The translations under genes were made by a program, and so were the position numbers. A stretch of DNA of 64,000 bases from Streptomyces sp. NBC_01381 (GTDB lineage: Bacteria > Actinomycetota > Actinomycetes > Streptomycetales > Streptomycetaceae), in assembly GCF_026340305.1 (NCBI RefSeq), contig NZ_JAPEPI010000001.1, forward strand, positions 1,550,001-1,614,000, in the 5' to 3' direction. Under the pieces are notes generated by a model. The model saw only the letters and a program-made list of their open reading frames with translations, was not told the DNA's origin and ran no database searches. Below, one piece after another: positions 51,363 to 60,657 of the stretch (positions within the stretch are counted from its first letter, which is position 1; the number at the start of each line of letters is the position of its first letter).

Positions 51363-52646
51363 TCACGGGCGCGTGACGTTCACCCGGTAGCTGCCGTCCT
51401 CGTCGACGCCCGCCACCGTGACGCGGAGGTTCGCGTTCTCGTCCACGAACGTCTGCCCCGGCCCGTACGGCGCGTCGGAGAGCTCCGCGTGGACGTTCGG
51501 CCGCCGTGTGCAGCCGCCGCTGTCCTTCGCCGAGTCGGCGACGGTGACCGGGCCGTGGCCCGTGTCGATCTCCGCGTTCACCCGGTAGACCAGTACGCCG
51601 GGCTTGCAGACCACCTCGTCGTTGCCGCTCTGGGTACGGACCTCGATCGCGTACCCCGTCTTCTCGTCCATCGGCACGAAGGCGAGCTTGGTGCCGCCGC
51701 GCTCGGCCAGCGGGGTCAGTGTGTGCTCGGTCGTCCCGGAGTTGGACGCGCAGCTGATCTGGTCGTCGTCGAGCCAGCCGAGCTTCCACTTGTGCCAGGC
51801 CAGCAGGTCGTTGTTGGCGCCCCAGTCCTCGCTCATGATGTCCCAGTGGCCGACCGCGCCGCCGCCCTCCTGCGTATAGAGGTCGGGCAGGCCGAAGGTG
51901 TGGCCGTTCTCGTGCGGGAGCACGCGATAGCCGGTCTCGCGGTAGCTGCCCGAGCCGTCGTCCTGGCGGCTGTAGACGAACGACGCGTTGGCAATCGGCA
52001 CCCCGTCGGCGACGGGCGCCTCGGTGTTGCCCGCGAACGTCACAGAGAGGACCGTGTCGAGCGCGGAAGGGCCCGCGTTCGGCGTGATGAGGATGTTCAC
52101 CAGGTCGTACTCGCGGAAGTCCACATCCGCGTCGGCGGTCGCCACGATGTCCTTGACGAGTTCGCGGTACCCCGGATCGAAGGGTGCGCCGCGCTCTATC
52201 CCGTACTCCTTGAAGCTCTTCGGCATCCGCAGCCAGTCGGGCACGGGGGACTCGGGGCGGTAGTCGAGCCGCCCGTAGGAGCTGGTGCGAAACCACTCCG
52301 TGGTCTGCGGGAAGAACTCCGCGAGGCGCTCCGTGGCGGTGCCGTCGCCGGGGGCGTCGGAGAAGTCGATCATCAGGTTCAGGGCCCGGACGGTGCCCGT
52401 GGAGCGCGAGTACCCGGCGGGCGTGGGCACGCCCTCCGACATCTGCACGCCCATCGTCCCGCTGATCATGCACGGGCCGAGTGTGGTCGCGCGGGCCAGG
52501 GACGCGGGGCCCGCGGCCGTGGGGGAGTCCTCCATCAGCCGGCCCGTGCTCGCCGACGTGGTGACCGTGAGGGCGAGTGCCGCGCAGGCCGCGAGTGCCG
52601 CGCCGCGCCGGGCTCCGCGTATCCGCCTCCAGGTCGGCTGCTGCAT
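51363..52646 (-). CDS. Secreted M6-family metalloprotease
   Basis: ATG 52646 (GGGAGG seven bases upstream) gives 427 residues with a signal peptide ([20 protein letters not shown]). The zinc motif is [16 protein letters not shown], an HExxH with Asn third, followed by the Met-turn-like HWDIMSEDW, as in M6 (immune inhibitor A-like) proteases. The C-terminal ~120 residues are a beta domain. Secreted degradative enzyme. Confidence 0.88.
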   Translation of the reverse strand: MQQPTWRRIRGARRGAALAACAALALTVTTSASTGRLMEDSPTAAGPASLARATTLGPCMISGTMGVQMSEGVPTPAGYSRSTGTVRALNLMIDFSDAPGDGTATERLAEFFPQTTEWFRTSSYGRLDYRPESPVPDWLRMPKSFKEYGIERGAPFDPGYRELVKDIVATADADVDFREYDLVNILITPNAGPSALDTVLSVTFAGNTEAPVADGVPIANASFVYSRQDDGSGSYRETGYRVLPHENGHTFGLPDLYTQEGGGAVGHWDIMSEDWGANNDLLAWHKWKLGWLDDDQISCASNSGTTEHTLTPLAERGGTKLAFVPMDEKTGYAIEVRTQSGNDEVVCKPGVLVYRVNAEIDTGHGPVTVADSAKDSGGCTRRPNVHAELSDAPYGPGQTFVDENANLRVTVAGVDEDGSYRVNVTRP

Positions 52647-52914
52647 ACATGGCCCTCCCGTCGCGGCAGCCGCAGGTCCTGGCTGCACCCTGTTCGATCA
52701 CCCTGTGCCGGGGGCCGCGCGGGCGCTCGCTGGGTGCGACCGATCGTGGGTTTCTCGCTCACGAAGATGTGACCCAGGTCACAGGAAGAAAGTCGGGGGG
52801 CGGGAAATATCCGGGGAGTCCTTCCCCGTTTAGACCTGTGTCCGAGCGAAACGGGGAGTGAGTCCCCGCATCGCGCCCAGCAAGATCCAACTCACTACTT
52901 CCAGGAGTGCCGTC

Positions 52915-53574
52915 GTGGACACCGCCACCGCTCCGCAGCGCAAGGTCACCCGCCCCCGGGCCGACGCCCTGCGCAACCGGGAGCGGATCGTCGCCGCCGC
53001 ACGCGAGATGTTCGTCGAGTTCGGTGCCGATGTGCCGCTCGACGAGGTCGCGCGCCGCGCCGGCGTGGGCAACGCCACGGTCTACCGGCACTTCGCCGAC
53101 CGCGCCGAACTGGTCCACCAGGTCGTCCTCTTGGTGACCGACCGCGTCGCTGAGCACGCGGAGCGTGCCCGCGCCCGGACGGAAGCCGAGGGGGAAAGCG
53201 CGGCCTTCGACGCCCTGCGCGAGTTCGTGCACGCCGCCGCCGACGAGCGGATCGGCGCGCTGTGCCCGATGCTCCAGGAGGCGTTCGACCCCGAGCACCC
53301 TGACCTGATCGACGCCCGCGACCGGCTCGAGGCCGCGATCGACGGGCTCATGGAGCGGGCACGCGTGGCGGGGCAGCTGCGCACCGACATCGCCGTCGGA
53401 GACCTGATGGTCGCCCTCTCCCAGCTCACCCGGCCCCTGCCCGGCACCGCATGCCTGAACATGGACCGCTTCGTCCACCGCCATCTGCAGCTGTTCATGG
53501 ACGGCCTGATGGCTCCGGCACGCTCCGAGCTGCCCGGTGAGGCGGCGACCTTGGAGGACCTCCGCCAGTCATGA
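52915..53574 (+). CDS. TetR-family regulator of adjacent MFS pump
   Basis: GTG 52915 (AGGAG upstream) gives 219 residues. The helix-turn-helix is RERIVAAAREMFVEFGADVP then LDEVARRAGVGNATVYRHFA. The C-terminal helical domain ligand is unknown. It lies 102 bp before the MFS exporter on the same strand, the usual efflux-regulator layout. Confidence 0.9.
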   Translation: MDTATAPQRKVTRPRADALRNRERIVAAAREMFVEFGADVPLDEVARRAGVGNATVYRHFADRAELVHQVVLLVTDRVAEHAERARARTEAEGESAAFDALREFVHAAADERIGALCPMLQEAFDPEHPDLIDARDRLEAAIDGLMERARVAGQLRTDIAVGDLMVALSQLTRPLPGTACLNMDRFVHRHLQLFMDGLMAPARSELPGEAATLEDLRQS

Positions 53575-53675
53575 GCTCCGCCTGACGTCGCACCTCGCAC
53601 CTCGCACACCGCTTCAGCTTCACGCTTTTCGTTACGTCGCTTTTTTCACTCTCGTACCGCTAGGTGGCTATCCCC

Positions 53676-55199
53676 ATGTCAGAAACAGATCCGAGGCGCT
53701 GGAAGGCGCTGATCTTCATCGCGCTCGCGCAGCTGATGGTCGTCCTCGACGCGACCATCGTGAACATCGCGCTGCCCTCCGCCCAGCAGGACCTGGGCAT
53801 ATCGGACGGCAACCGCCAGTGGGTCATCACGGCCTACGCCCTGGCCTTCGGCGGACTGCTGCTCTTCGGTGGCCGCATCGCCGACCTCTGGGGCCGCAAG
53901 AACACCTTCGTGACCGGCCTGATCGGCTTCGCCGCGGCCTCCGCGCTCGGCGGCGCCGCGACCGGCGAGGCCATGATGCTGGGCGCCCGCGCCCTGCAGG
54001 GTGTGTTCGGCGCGTTGCTCGCGCCCGCCGCCCTCTCGCTGCTCGCGGTGATGTTCACCGACGCCAAGGAGCGCGCCAAGGCCTTCGGCATCTACGGCGC
54101 GATCGCCGGTGGCGGCGGCGCCGTGGGCCTGATCCTCGGCGGCTTCCTCACCGAGTACCTGAACTGGCGCTGGACGTTCTTCGTGAACATCCCGTTCGCG
54201 GTGGTCGCCGCGCTCGGCGCCTACTTCGTCATCCGTGAGCCGGCCGGCGGCCGCAACCGCTCGCCGCTCGACATCCCGGGCGTGATCCTCTCCACCCTCG
54301 GTCTGGTCGCGCTCGTCTACGGCTTCACCCGCGCCGAGTCGGCCGGCTGGTCGGACTCCCTGACCATCGGCATGTTCGTCGCGTCCGCGGTGCTGCTGGC
54401 CGCGTTCGTCCTCACCGAGGCCAAGGTCAAGTCGCCGCTGCTCCCGCTGCGCGTCCTGACCGAGCGCAACCGCGGCGGCGTCTACCTGTCGCTCGGCCTC
54501 GCGGTCATCGCGATGTTCGGCCTGTTCCTGTTCCTCACGTACTACCTGCAGATCGTCGAGGGCTACTCGCCGGTGAAGACCGGCTTCGCGTTCCTGCCGA
54601 TGATCGTCGGCATGATCGCGGGCTCCACGCAGATCGGCGCCCGTCTGATGACGCGCGTGCCGCCCCGCCTCCTGATGGGTCCGGGCTTCCTGGTCGCGGC
54701 CGTCGGCATGCTGCTCCTGACGCAGCTCGAGGTCGGTTCCTCGTACGCCGGTCTGATCATGCCCGCGCAGCTGTTGCTGGGCCTCGGCATGGGTACGGCG
54801 TTCATGCCGGCCATGTCGCTCGCCACGCACGGTGTCGAGGCGCGTGACGCCGGTGTCGCCTCCGCGATGGTCAACACCTCGCAGCAGGTCGGCGGCGCCA
54901 TCGGCACGGCCCTCCTGAACACCATCGCCGCATCCGCCACCACCGCGTACATCACCTCGCACGCGGCGGGCGCGACGACTCCGGCGGCACAGAAGCTGCT
55001 CCAGGCGCAGGCCATGGTCGAGGGCTACACCAGCGCCATCTGGTGGGCGGTCGGCATCCTGGCGGTCTCCGCCGCGATCGCCTTCGCGTTCATCAACACC
55101 GGTGCCCAGAGCGGCGCTCAGGCCGCTTCGGGCGACGGTGAGGGTGCCGGTGGTGTCGGCAAGGAGGACGAGGTGCGCATCCCGGTGGTCGCGCACTGA
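53676..55199 (+). CDS. DHA2-family MFS drug exporter (EmrB/QacA type)
   Basis: ATG 53676, AGGTGG upstream; 507 residues, 14 TM segments. Motif A is GGRIADLWGRKNTF, motif C is near AIAGGGGAVGLILGGFLTEY, and the first TM has MVVLDATIVNIALP. It pumps toxic organic compounds by proton antiport. A Gly/Asp-rich tail follows the last TM. Paired with the upstream TetR. Confidence 0.92.
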   Translation: MSETDPRRWKALIFIALAQLMVVLDATIVNIALPSAQQDLGISDGNRQWVITAYALAFGGLLLFGGRIADLWGRKNTFVTGLIGFAAASALGGAATGEAMMLGARALQGVFGALLAPAALSLLAVMFTDAKERAKAFGIYGAIAGGGGAVGLILGGFLTEYLNWRWTFFVNIPFAVVAALGAYFVIREPAGGRNRSPLDIPGVILSTLGLVALVYGFTRAESAGWSDSLTIGMFVASAVLLAAFVLTEAKVKSPLLPLRVLTERNRGGVYLSLGLAVIAMFGLFLFLTYYLQIVEGYSPVKTGFAFLPMIVGMIAGSTQIGARLMTRVPPRLLMGPGFLVAAVGMLLLTQLEVGSSYAGLIMPAQLLLGLGMGTAFMPAMSLATHGVEARDAGVASAMVNTSQQVGGAIGTALLNTIAASATTAYITSHAAGATTPAAQKLLQAQAMVEGYTSAIWWAVGILAVSAAIAFAFINTGAQSGAQAASGDGEGAGGVGKEDEVRIPVVAH

Positions 55200-55228
55200 C
55201 CCCCGCTTGTTCCACCCGTAGGTAGGAC

Positions 55229-55744
55229 CTAGCGGAGCCAGGGAAGGTCCGCACCGGCCTCCTTGGGCTGAAGTCCCTCGGCGACGATCATCATGATCTC
55301 GCCGAGGGACTTCTGCTGTTCCGGGCTGAGCCGGTCGAAGAGGGCCTGGCGTACGGCGGAGACGTGGCCGGGCGCGGTCCTGCGCAGCACCTCGTACCCG
55401 TCGTCGGTGAGGATCGCGAACTGGCCGCGCTTGTCGGACGGGCAGTCCTCGCGGCGCACCCAGCCGTTCTTCTCCAGGCGCGCGATCGCGTGCGAGAGCC
55501 GGGACCGGGTGATCTTGGTGTTCCGCGCGAGCTCGGTCATCCGGAGCCGGCGCCGGGGCGCGACGGACAATTGGACGAGCAGGCCGTAGTAGATGTGCGG
55601 CATGCCCGCGTCACGCTGCAACTGACGATCGAGGTGATCCTCCAGGAGCGTGGTGGCGTGCAGATACGCGAGCCAGGTGCGTTGTTCGGCGTCGTCGAGC
55701 CAGCGCGGCTCCTCGTCCGGAGGAGAAGTGGGTGCCGTGTCCAT
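55229..55744 (-). CDS. MarR-family regulator
   Basis: ATG 55744 gives 171 residues. Winged helix LRMTELARNTKITRSRLSHA with wing KNGWVRREDCPSDKRGQFAIL. Divergent from a dioxygenase gene; AT-rich repeats (GGTTAAACAATG, GAGTTAAAGTAAAAC) in the 120-bp gap are candidate operators. Confidence 0.9.
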   Translation of the reverse strand: MDTAPTSPPDEEPRWLDDAEQRTWLAYLHATTLLEDHLDRQLQRDAGMPHIYYGLLVQLSVAPRRRLRMTELARNTKITRSRLSHAIARLEKNGWVRREDCPSDKRGQFAILTDDGYEVLRRTAPGHVSAVRQALFDRLSPEQQKSLGEIMMIVAEGLQPKEAGADLPWLR

Positions 55745-55863
55745 GTACTCCACTGTACGCAGCCCTTTCTTGAAGGTTAAACAATGTGGGAGTAGGGTCA
55801 TCATCGAACAGGAAGCTTGAGAGTTAAAGTAAAACTTCCCGGTACGTTCTCGGAGGCGCCGTC

Positions 55864-56646
55864 ATGACCGCAACCCAGGAGCGCATGCCCGCCCTGTACC
55901 TCAGCCACGGCGCGCCGCCGCTCGCCGACGACGCCCTCTGGCCGGACGAGCTGAAGGACTGGTCGGCCGGCCTGCCGCGCCCCAAGGCCATCCTGATGGT
56001 CTCCGCCCACTGGGAGGAGGCCCCGCTAGCCCTCGGCGCCACCGAGACGGTGCCGCTCGTCCACGACTTCTGGGGCTTCCCCGAGCACTACTACCAGGTG
56101 ACGTACGCGGCCCCGGGCGCCCCTCAACTGGCCGATTCCGTACGCACATTGCTGCGCGGGGCGGGCATGCCGGTGCAGGACATCCCGGACCGCGGGCTCG
56201 ACCACGGAGCGTATGTCCCGCTCGTCGAGATGTACCCCGACGCGGACATCCCCGTCCTCCAGATCTCCATGCCCACGCTCGACCCGCAGCGCCTGATGGA
56301 CATCGGCCGCAAGCTGGCGCCGCTGCGGGACGAGGGCGTGCTGATCGTCGGCAGCGGCTTCTTCACGCACAACCTGGCGGCGCTGCGGCAGGGCGGCATT
56401 CCGTCCTGGTCGGCGGAGTTCGACGCGTGGGGTCACGAGGCTCTTGAGGCGGGGGACGTGGACGGTCTTCTCGACTTCGAGCACAAGTCCCCGGCGGGGC
56501 AGCTGGCACATCCGCGTACGGAGCACTTTGCTCCGCTGTTCGTGACGCTGGGGGCGGCGGAGGCTGCGGGGGATCTTGGCGGGCAGCGGAGTGTGATCGA
56601 CGGGTTCTGGATGGGGTTGGCTAAGAGGTCGGTGCAGTTCGGCTGA
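55864..56646 (+). CDS. DODA/LigB-type class III extradiol dioxygenase
   Basis: A 260-residue protein with YLSHGAPPLADD (first His), VSAHWEE, DFWGFPEHYYQVTY, GLDHGAYVPLVEMYPDADIP and GSGFFTHNL: the conserved His/Glu set of the LigB/4,5-DOPA dioxygenase family. It cleaves catecholic rings; substrate unknown. ATG 55864 after GGAGG. Probably repressed by the divergent MarR protein until a phenolic ligand appears. Confidence 0.9.
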   Translation: MTATQERMPALYLSHGAPPLADDALWPDELKDWSAGLPRPKAILMVSAHWEEAPLALGATETVPLVHDFWGFPEHYYQVTYAAPGAPQLADSVRTLLRGAGMPVQDIPDRGLDHGAYVPLVEMYPDADIPVLQISMPTLDPQRLMDIGRKLAPLRDEGVLIVGSGFFTHNLAALRQGGIPSWSAEFDAWGHEALEAGDVDGLLDFEHKSPAGQLAHPRTEHFAPLFVTLGAAEAAGDLGGQRSVIDGFWMGLAKRSVQFG

Positions 56647-56724
56647 CGGGGGGCAGGCGGGCGCCCCGCAAGGGGCGCGGGGAACTGCGCGCCCAGCCAC
56701 GGACGGCCCGCAGGCGAAGGGCAC

Positions 56725-57738
56725 TCAGTCGAGCGGCACGCTGAGCTCAACCGCCCGCAAGGCCGCCGCCAAGGCACCCTCGTCGCCGACGTCCATCGCC
56801 GTGTCCGTGAACTTGATGACGTGCTCATCACCGTGCGCGAGGGCCCGCTCGAAGACCTCATCGGGGGCGAAGGTGCCGGGTGCGGTGTACGCGACCGGGG
56901 CGTCGGGGGCGTACATCGCGGTCACGGCGGCCGACGCCGTCCAAGCGGCCCGCAGGCCAGGCACCCACAAGGCGCGCGGCAGTGCAGGCAGGGTGCGCAG
57001 CACGGCGTTGGGCGCCGTCGCCGCGTGGACCAGCATCGTCTCGTCGCCGTGGCCGTGCGTGGCGTACCGATGGGTGGCCGCCTGCACCAGCTCGGTGAGC
57101 CTGCGCCGGGCTTCCTCCGGGGCGTCCACCGAGGTGGCCCACACCGGCAGTGCCCCGACCCGGCCGAGGCGGGCCGGGAAGTTGCCCTCCGCCCGGTCCG
57201 CGATGGGTGGCACGGCATCCAGAGCGGCGGCCGCGCTCTCGGCACCGGGGAGCGGTGTCACCCCGGAGACGGGGTGGTGGCGGGCGGCCCAGTAGCCGAG
57301 GCCATGGGCGAGTTCGGCGACGCGGGGTCCGGTCTCGTCGCCGGCCAGCAGGGTGCGCACGGCGTGGCCGACGCGGATCACCGGGTGCGTGGAGCCGCCG
57401 TACATCCCGGGCAGCAGCCGCGGCCACCACTCGGCGAGCACGTCGCGCCAGGGGCGTTCGCCGATCTCCCTGCCGAAGTACGCGATCCAGTCCGCCGCAC
57501 GGCGCGGATCACCGAGGGCCTCGCGCCAGTTGGCGCCGGTGACCCTCTCGACCGTGCCGGGGAACTCCTCCAGCTTCGGCGCGTACAGCTCGAGCCAGCG
57601 GTGGACCGCGCCGGACCGCCCGTGCGCGGCGAGCGCCTCGACGGCCATCGGCGCGTGGTTGGTGAGCCGCCCGAGCCGCTCGGGCCCGGAGGCGTGCAGC
57701 CGCTGGAGGGCTTCGTCGAGGGTGCCTGTGTCGTCCAT
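56725..57738 (-). CDS. Questin-oxidase-family protein
   Basis: A 337-residue helical protein with early LTNHAPMAVEAL, THPVIRVGHAVRTL (conserved His) and late HVIKFTDTAMD, matching DUF4243/questin oxidase-like proteins. Fungal members oxidise anthraquinones; bacterial function is not settled. ATG 57738. Confidence 0.8.
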   Translation of the reverse strand: MDDTGTLDEALQRLHASGPERLGRLTNHAPMAVEALAAHGRSGAVHRWLELYAPKLEEFPGTVERVTGANWREALGDPRRAADWIAYFGREIGERPWRDVLAEWWPRLLPGMYGGSTHPVIRVGHAVRTLLAGDETGPRVAELAHGLGYWAARHHPVSGVTPLPGAESAAAALDAVPPIADRAEGNFPARLGRVGALPVWATSVDAPEEARRRLTELVQAATHRYATHGHGDETMLVHAATAPNAVLRTLPALPRALWVPGLRAAWTASAAVTAMYAPDAPVAYTAPGTFAPDEVFERALAHGDEHVIKFTDTAMDVGDEGALAAALRAVELSVPLD

Positions 57739-57808
57739 GGGGGCACGCTAGGTGGGGCCGAGGCGGGGCGTAACGGGCTTGCGGCCTAGGCCGGGACCTA
57801 GGTCCCGG

Positions 57809-58354
57809 CTAGGACTGCGGGCCGAGGGGGCGCTCGTACCAGGCGACGTCCCAGTAGCGGCCGAACTTCCGGCCCACCTCCCGGTACGTGCCGACGTGCC
57901 GGAAGCCGAAGCGTTCGTGGAGGCGGTGCGAGGCGTCGTTGGGCTGCGCGATCCCGGCGTACGCGCGGTGCAGGTTGTCGTAAGTCGCGGCCTCGCCCTC
58001 CAGGGCCTCGAAGAGCGCCTTGTACAGCAGCGTGCCGATGCCGCGGCCGCCGGTGTCCGGAGCGCAGTAGACGCTGACTTCTACAGAAGTGGCGTACGCG
58101 GCCTTCGGCCGGAAGGGGCTGCTGGTCGCGTATCCGAGCACGCGGCCCGAATCCCGCTCCTGGGCAACCATCAGGCGGTGGGGGCCGTCTTCAGGGTGGG
58201 AGAGCAGCCAAGGGCGGCGCTCTTCTGGCAGGAAGACGGCCGTGTCGAATGTGATCGCCGTCTCACGTACGTAGTGGTTGTAGATGTCGGTCAGGGCCGC
58301 GAGGTCGGCCTCCGTGCCCGGCCTGACCTGCACCTCTGTACGTTCCGACGGCAT
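57809..58354 (-). CDS. GNAT acetyltransferase, phosphinothricin-acetyltransferase-like
   Basis: A 181-residue GNAT: IYNHYVRETAITFDTAVF (family start), EVSVYCAPDTGGRGIGTLLY (acetyl-CoA loop), IAQPNDASHRLHERFGFRHV. This is the PAT/BAR-type subgroup that acetylates amino-acid-like herbicides or methionine sulfoximine. ATG 58354. Confidence 0.87.
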   Translation of the reverse strand: MPSERTEVQVRPGTEADLAALTDIYNHYVRETAITFDTAVFLPEERRPWLLSHPEDGPHRLMVAQERDSGRVLGYATSSPFRPKAAYATSVEVSVYCAPDTGGRGIGTLLYKALFEALEGEAATYDNLHRAYAGIAQPNDASHRLHERFGFRHVGTYREVGRKFGRYWDVAWYERPLGPQS

Positions 58355-58537
58355 CCGGCCTCCCTTTGTGGCGGCACAGGGTACTGCACCGTCGAGAAAA
58401 TAGATGTGCGGCTTGGGAATTCTGTCCGGATTCCAGTCGTTGTTTCCATCGGAAGCAGGGCACCCGGAAGGGTGTGGTTTCCACCACAGAGGCCCGTGAA
58501 AAGGCCGACCAGGACCTCCACACGCAAGGGAGCACGC

Positions 58538-59545
58538 ATGGCAACCCGTGCCGTCGCCCGTCGTAAGTCCGCCTCCACCGGCGAGACCGACGCGGCACGC
58601 AGTGTTCGCGCCGTAGGCGGGGAGATCGCCGACCGCGACCTGGTCGGCATGTACCTCGACGAGATCGCGCGTACGCCGCTGCTCGACGCCGCCAAGGAAG
58701 TCGAGCTGTCCCAGATCATCGAGGCGGGTGTCTACGCGCGAAAGATACTCGACGGGGACGTCGAGGACTCCGTCGCGGGCGCGGCGGCGTCCCGCGATGA
58801 GCTGGAGGCGCTGGTCGCCGACGGCGAGCGCGCGAAGGACGTCTTCATCCGGTCGAACCTGCGGCTCGTCGTCGCTGTGGCGCGGCGCTATCCGCGCAGC
58901 GGCCTCCCTCTGCTCGACCTGATCCAGGAGGGGAACGCGGGCCTGGTGCGCGCGGTCGAGAAGTTCGACTACGCCAAGGGCTTCAAGTTCTCCACGTACG
59001 CCACGTGGTGGATCCGCCAGGCCATCACCCGCTCCATAGCCGACCAGTCCCGCACGATCCGGCTCCCCGTCCACCTGGTGGAGGAGCTGGGCCGGATCCG
59101 TCGCGTCCAGCGCGAGTTCAACCGTAAGAACGGCCGCGATCCGGAGCCCGAGGAGGTCGCAGCCGAGCTCGACTCCACCCCGGCGCGGGTCATCGACGTC
59201 CTGGACTGGGCCCGCGACCCGGTCTCGCTGAACATGGGCGTGGACGACGACGGCGACACCCAGTTCGGTGACCTCCTCGAGGACACCTCGGCGATCTCGC
59301 CCGAGCAGTCCGTCCTGACGCTGCTGCGCAGTGAGGAACTGGACGACCTGATCGGCCGCCTCGACCAGCGCACGGCCTCCATCATCAAGATGCGGTACGG
59401 CATCGAGGACGGCCGCGAGCGGACGCTGACGGAGGTCGGCAAGCAGCACGGTCTGACGCGCGAGCGGATCCGGCAGATCGAGAAGCACGCGCTGCTCGAA
59501 CTGAAGAAGCTGGCGCGGGACACGGGCTTCGACGCGGCGGCCTAG
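58538..59545 (+). CDS. hrdD: Principal-type sigma factor HrdD
   Basis: A 335-residue group 2 sigma-70: region 1.2 (DLVGMYLDEIARTPLLDAAK), 2.3-2.4 (RAVEKFDYAKGFKFSTYATW, WIRQAITRSIAD), 3 (RLPVHLVEELGRI) and 4.2 (LTEVGKQHGLTRERIRQIEK). Start sequence (MATRAVARR) and end (GFDAAA) fit Streptomyces HrdD. ATG 58538 behind AAGGGAG; the open frame far upstream is not coding. Directs RNA polymerase to alternative housekeeping-like promoters, under SigE-type control in some streptomycetes. Confidence 0.93.
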   Translation: MATRAVARRKSASTGETDAARSVRAVGGEIADRDLVGMYLDEIARTPLLDAAKEVELSQIIEAGVYARKILDGDVEDSVAGAAASRDELEALVADGERAKDVFIRSNLRLVVAVARRYPRSGLPLLDLIQEGNAGLVRAVEKFDYAKGFKFSTYATWWIRQAITRSIADQSRTIRLPVHLVEELGRIRRVQREFNRKNGRDPEPEEVAAELDSTPARVIDVLDWARDPVSLNMGVDDDGDTQFGDLLEDTSAISPEQSVLTLLRSEELDDLIGRLDQRTASIIKMRYGIEDGRERTLTEVGKQHGLTRERIRQIEKHALLELKKLARDTGFDAAA

Positions 59546-59573
59546 GCGGCCCGCCTTGAGCCGTCCCCTTGGC

Positions 59574-59610
59574 GAGCCCCGGTGCCATCCCCCCCCCGGC
59601 ACCGGGGCTC
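59574..59610 (+). terminator. Terminator after hrdD
   Basis: GAGCCCCGGTGCC pairs with GGCACCGGGGCTC around a C-rich loop, followed shortly by CTTTTT. Confidence 0.9.
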
Positions 59611-59676
59611 ACTTCTTTTTCCCGCCCACCCGCCCGATTGCCCGGTGGTCCCACCGGTCCCGCCTCACCAAGATCG

Positions 59677-59964
59677 CTAGCGCGACATCAGGAAGTGGAC
59701 CTCTCGGGGCCTGATCTCCAGGTCGCTCTGGCCGTCAGGCGTCGCGTCCATCTCGCGGGCGAGGTCGGCCGTGGCCCGGAACGCCTCCTCGGACTCGAAC
59801 GCGCCGGTGGTGACGACCGCCTCGCCGTCCGGGGTCACCCAGACCCCGACGGACTCGAAGCCCGGCTGGCTGCGCATCGCGTCGGCGACCTGGTGGCAGT
59901 CGGCCACGAACGCGTCGACGTGTTCGGGAGCCGGGTAGTGGAAGGCGACGAAGCCGAATGACAT
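59677..59964 (-). CDS. ABM/YgiN-type monooxygenase-like protein
   Basis: A 95-residue ferredoxin-like protein (FVAFHYPAPEHVDAFVADCH; SVGVWVTPDGEAVVTTGAFE) of antibiotic-biosynthesis-monooxygenase size. Divergent from a TetR gene with two operators in between. Confidence 0.75.
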   Translation of the reverse strand: MSFGFVAFHYPAPEHVDAFVADCHQVADAMRSQPGFESVGVWVTPDGEAVVTTGAFESEEAFRATADLAREMDATPDGQSDLEIRPREVHFLMSR

Positions 59965-59985
59965 GACGTGCCCCTCTCGACGGAG

Positions 59986-60037
59986 TTATACGATTCCGTA
60001 CAAGGTGAGGCTAGGCCTGCTGTACGGCTTCGTACAA
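59986..60037. promoter_or_regulatory. Two TetR operator-like palindromes
   Basis: TTATACGATTCCGTACAA (59986-60003) and TGTACGGCTTCGTACAA (60021-60037) share a GTACG-n4-CGTAC-like dyad and lie between the divergent monooxygenase and TetR genes. Confidence 0.7.
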
Positions 60038-60067
60038 CAGGTCTTCGACGGTGAGGTGGGCCACAGA

Positions 60068-60640
60068 ATGGGCGCGTTGCGCACGCCGCGGGAGCAGTGG
60101 ATCGAGGAGGGGCTGCGGGCGCTGGCCGCGGGTGGTGTGGACGCGGTGCGGATCGAGGCGCTCGCCAAGGCGCTCGGGGTGACCAAGGGCGGCTTCTACG
60201 GCTACTTCGCCGACCGCGACGCACTGCTGACCGAGATGCTTGACACCTGGGAGCGCGAGAGCGTCGACGACGTCATCGACCGGGTCGAGCGGGAGGGCGG
60301 CGACGCACGGGACAAGGTCCGCCTGGCCGGACAGCTCACCTTCTCCAGCGACCGGCTGCTCCGCATCGACCTGGCCATCCGCGAATGGGCCCGCCGCGAC
60401 CCCGCCGTCGCCGCCCGCCTGCGCCGCGTGGACAACGAACGCATCCAGCTGGCGCGCGACGCGATCAGCACCTTCTGCGCCGACCCCGAAGAGGTGGAGG
60501 CCCGCGCCCTGCTCGCCTTCTGCACGGCCATCGGCAGCCACTTCCTCGCCGCCGACCACCCGGCAGGCACCCGCCTCCAGGTCATCGCTCGCGCCGCCGA
60601 CATCATCCTCGACCTCCCGCACGGCAACTCCGGTGGATGA
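60068..60640 (+). CDS. TetR-family regulator
   Basis: ATG 60068 gives 190 residues. Helix-turn-helix: VDAVRIEALAKALGVTKGGFYGYF. The C-domain is helical and unassigned. Probably represses itself and the divergent monooxygenase gene via the two palindromes. Confidence 0.88.
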   Translation: MGALRTPREQWIEEGLRALAAGGVDAVRIEALAKALGVTKGGFYGYFADRDALLTEMLDTWERESVDDVIDRVEREGGDARDKVRLAGQLTFSSDRLLRIDLAIREWARRDPAVAARLRRVDNERIQLARDAISTFCADPEEVEARALLAFCTAIGSHFLAADHPAGTRLQVIARAADIILDLPHGNSGG

Positions 60641-60657
60641 AAGACCCCGGGGCGGGG

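Noticed and set aside
53679..55196. 505-residue minus-strand frame
   Set aside because: Antisense shadow of the DHA2 exporter, with no domain character.
57752..58537. N-terminal extension of hrdD by ~260 codons
   Set aside because: Antisense of a GNAT gene, then noncoding sequence; HrdD starts at the ATG behind AAGGGAG.
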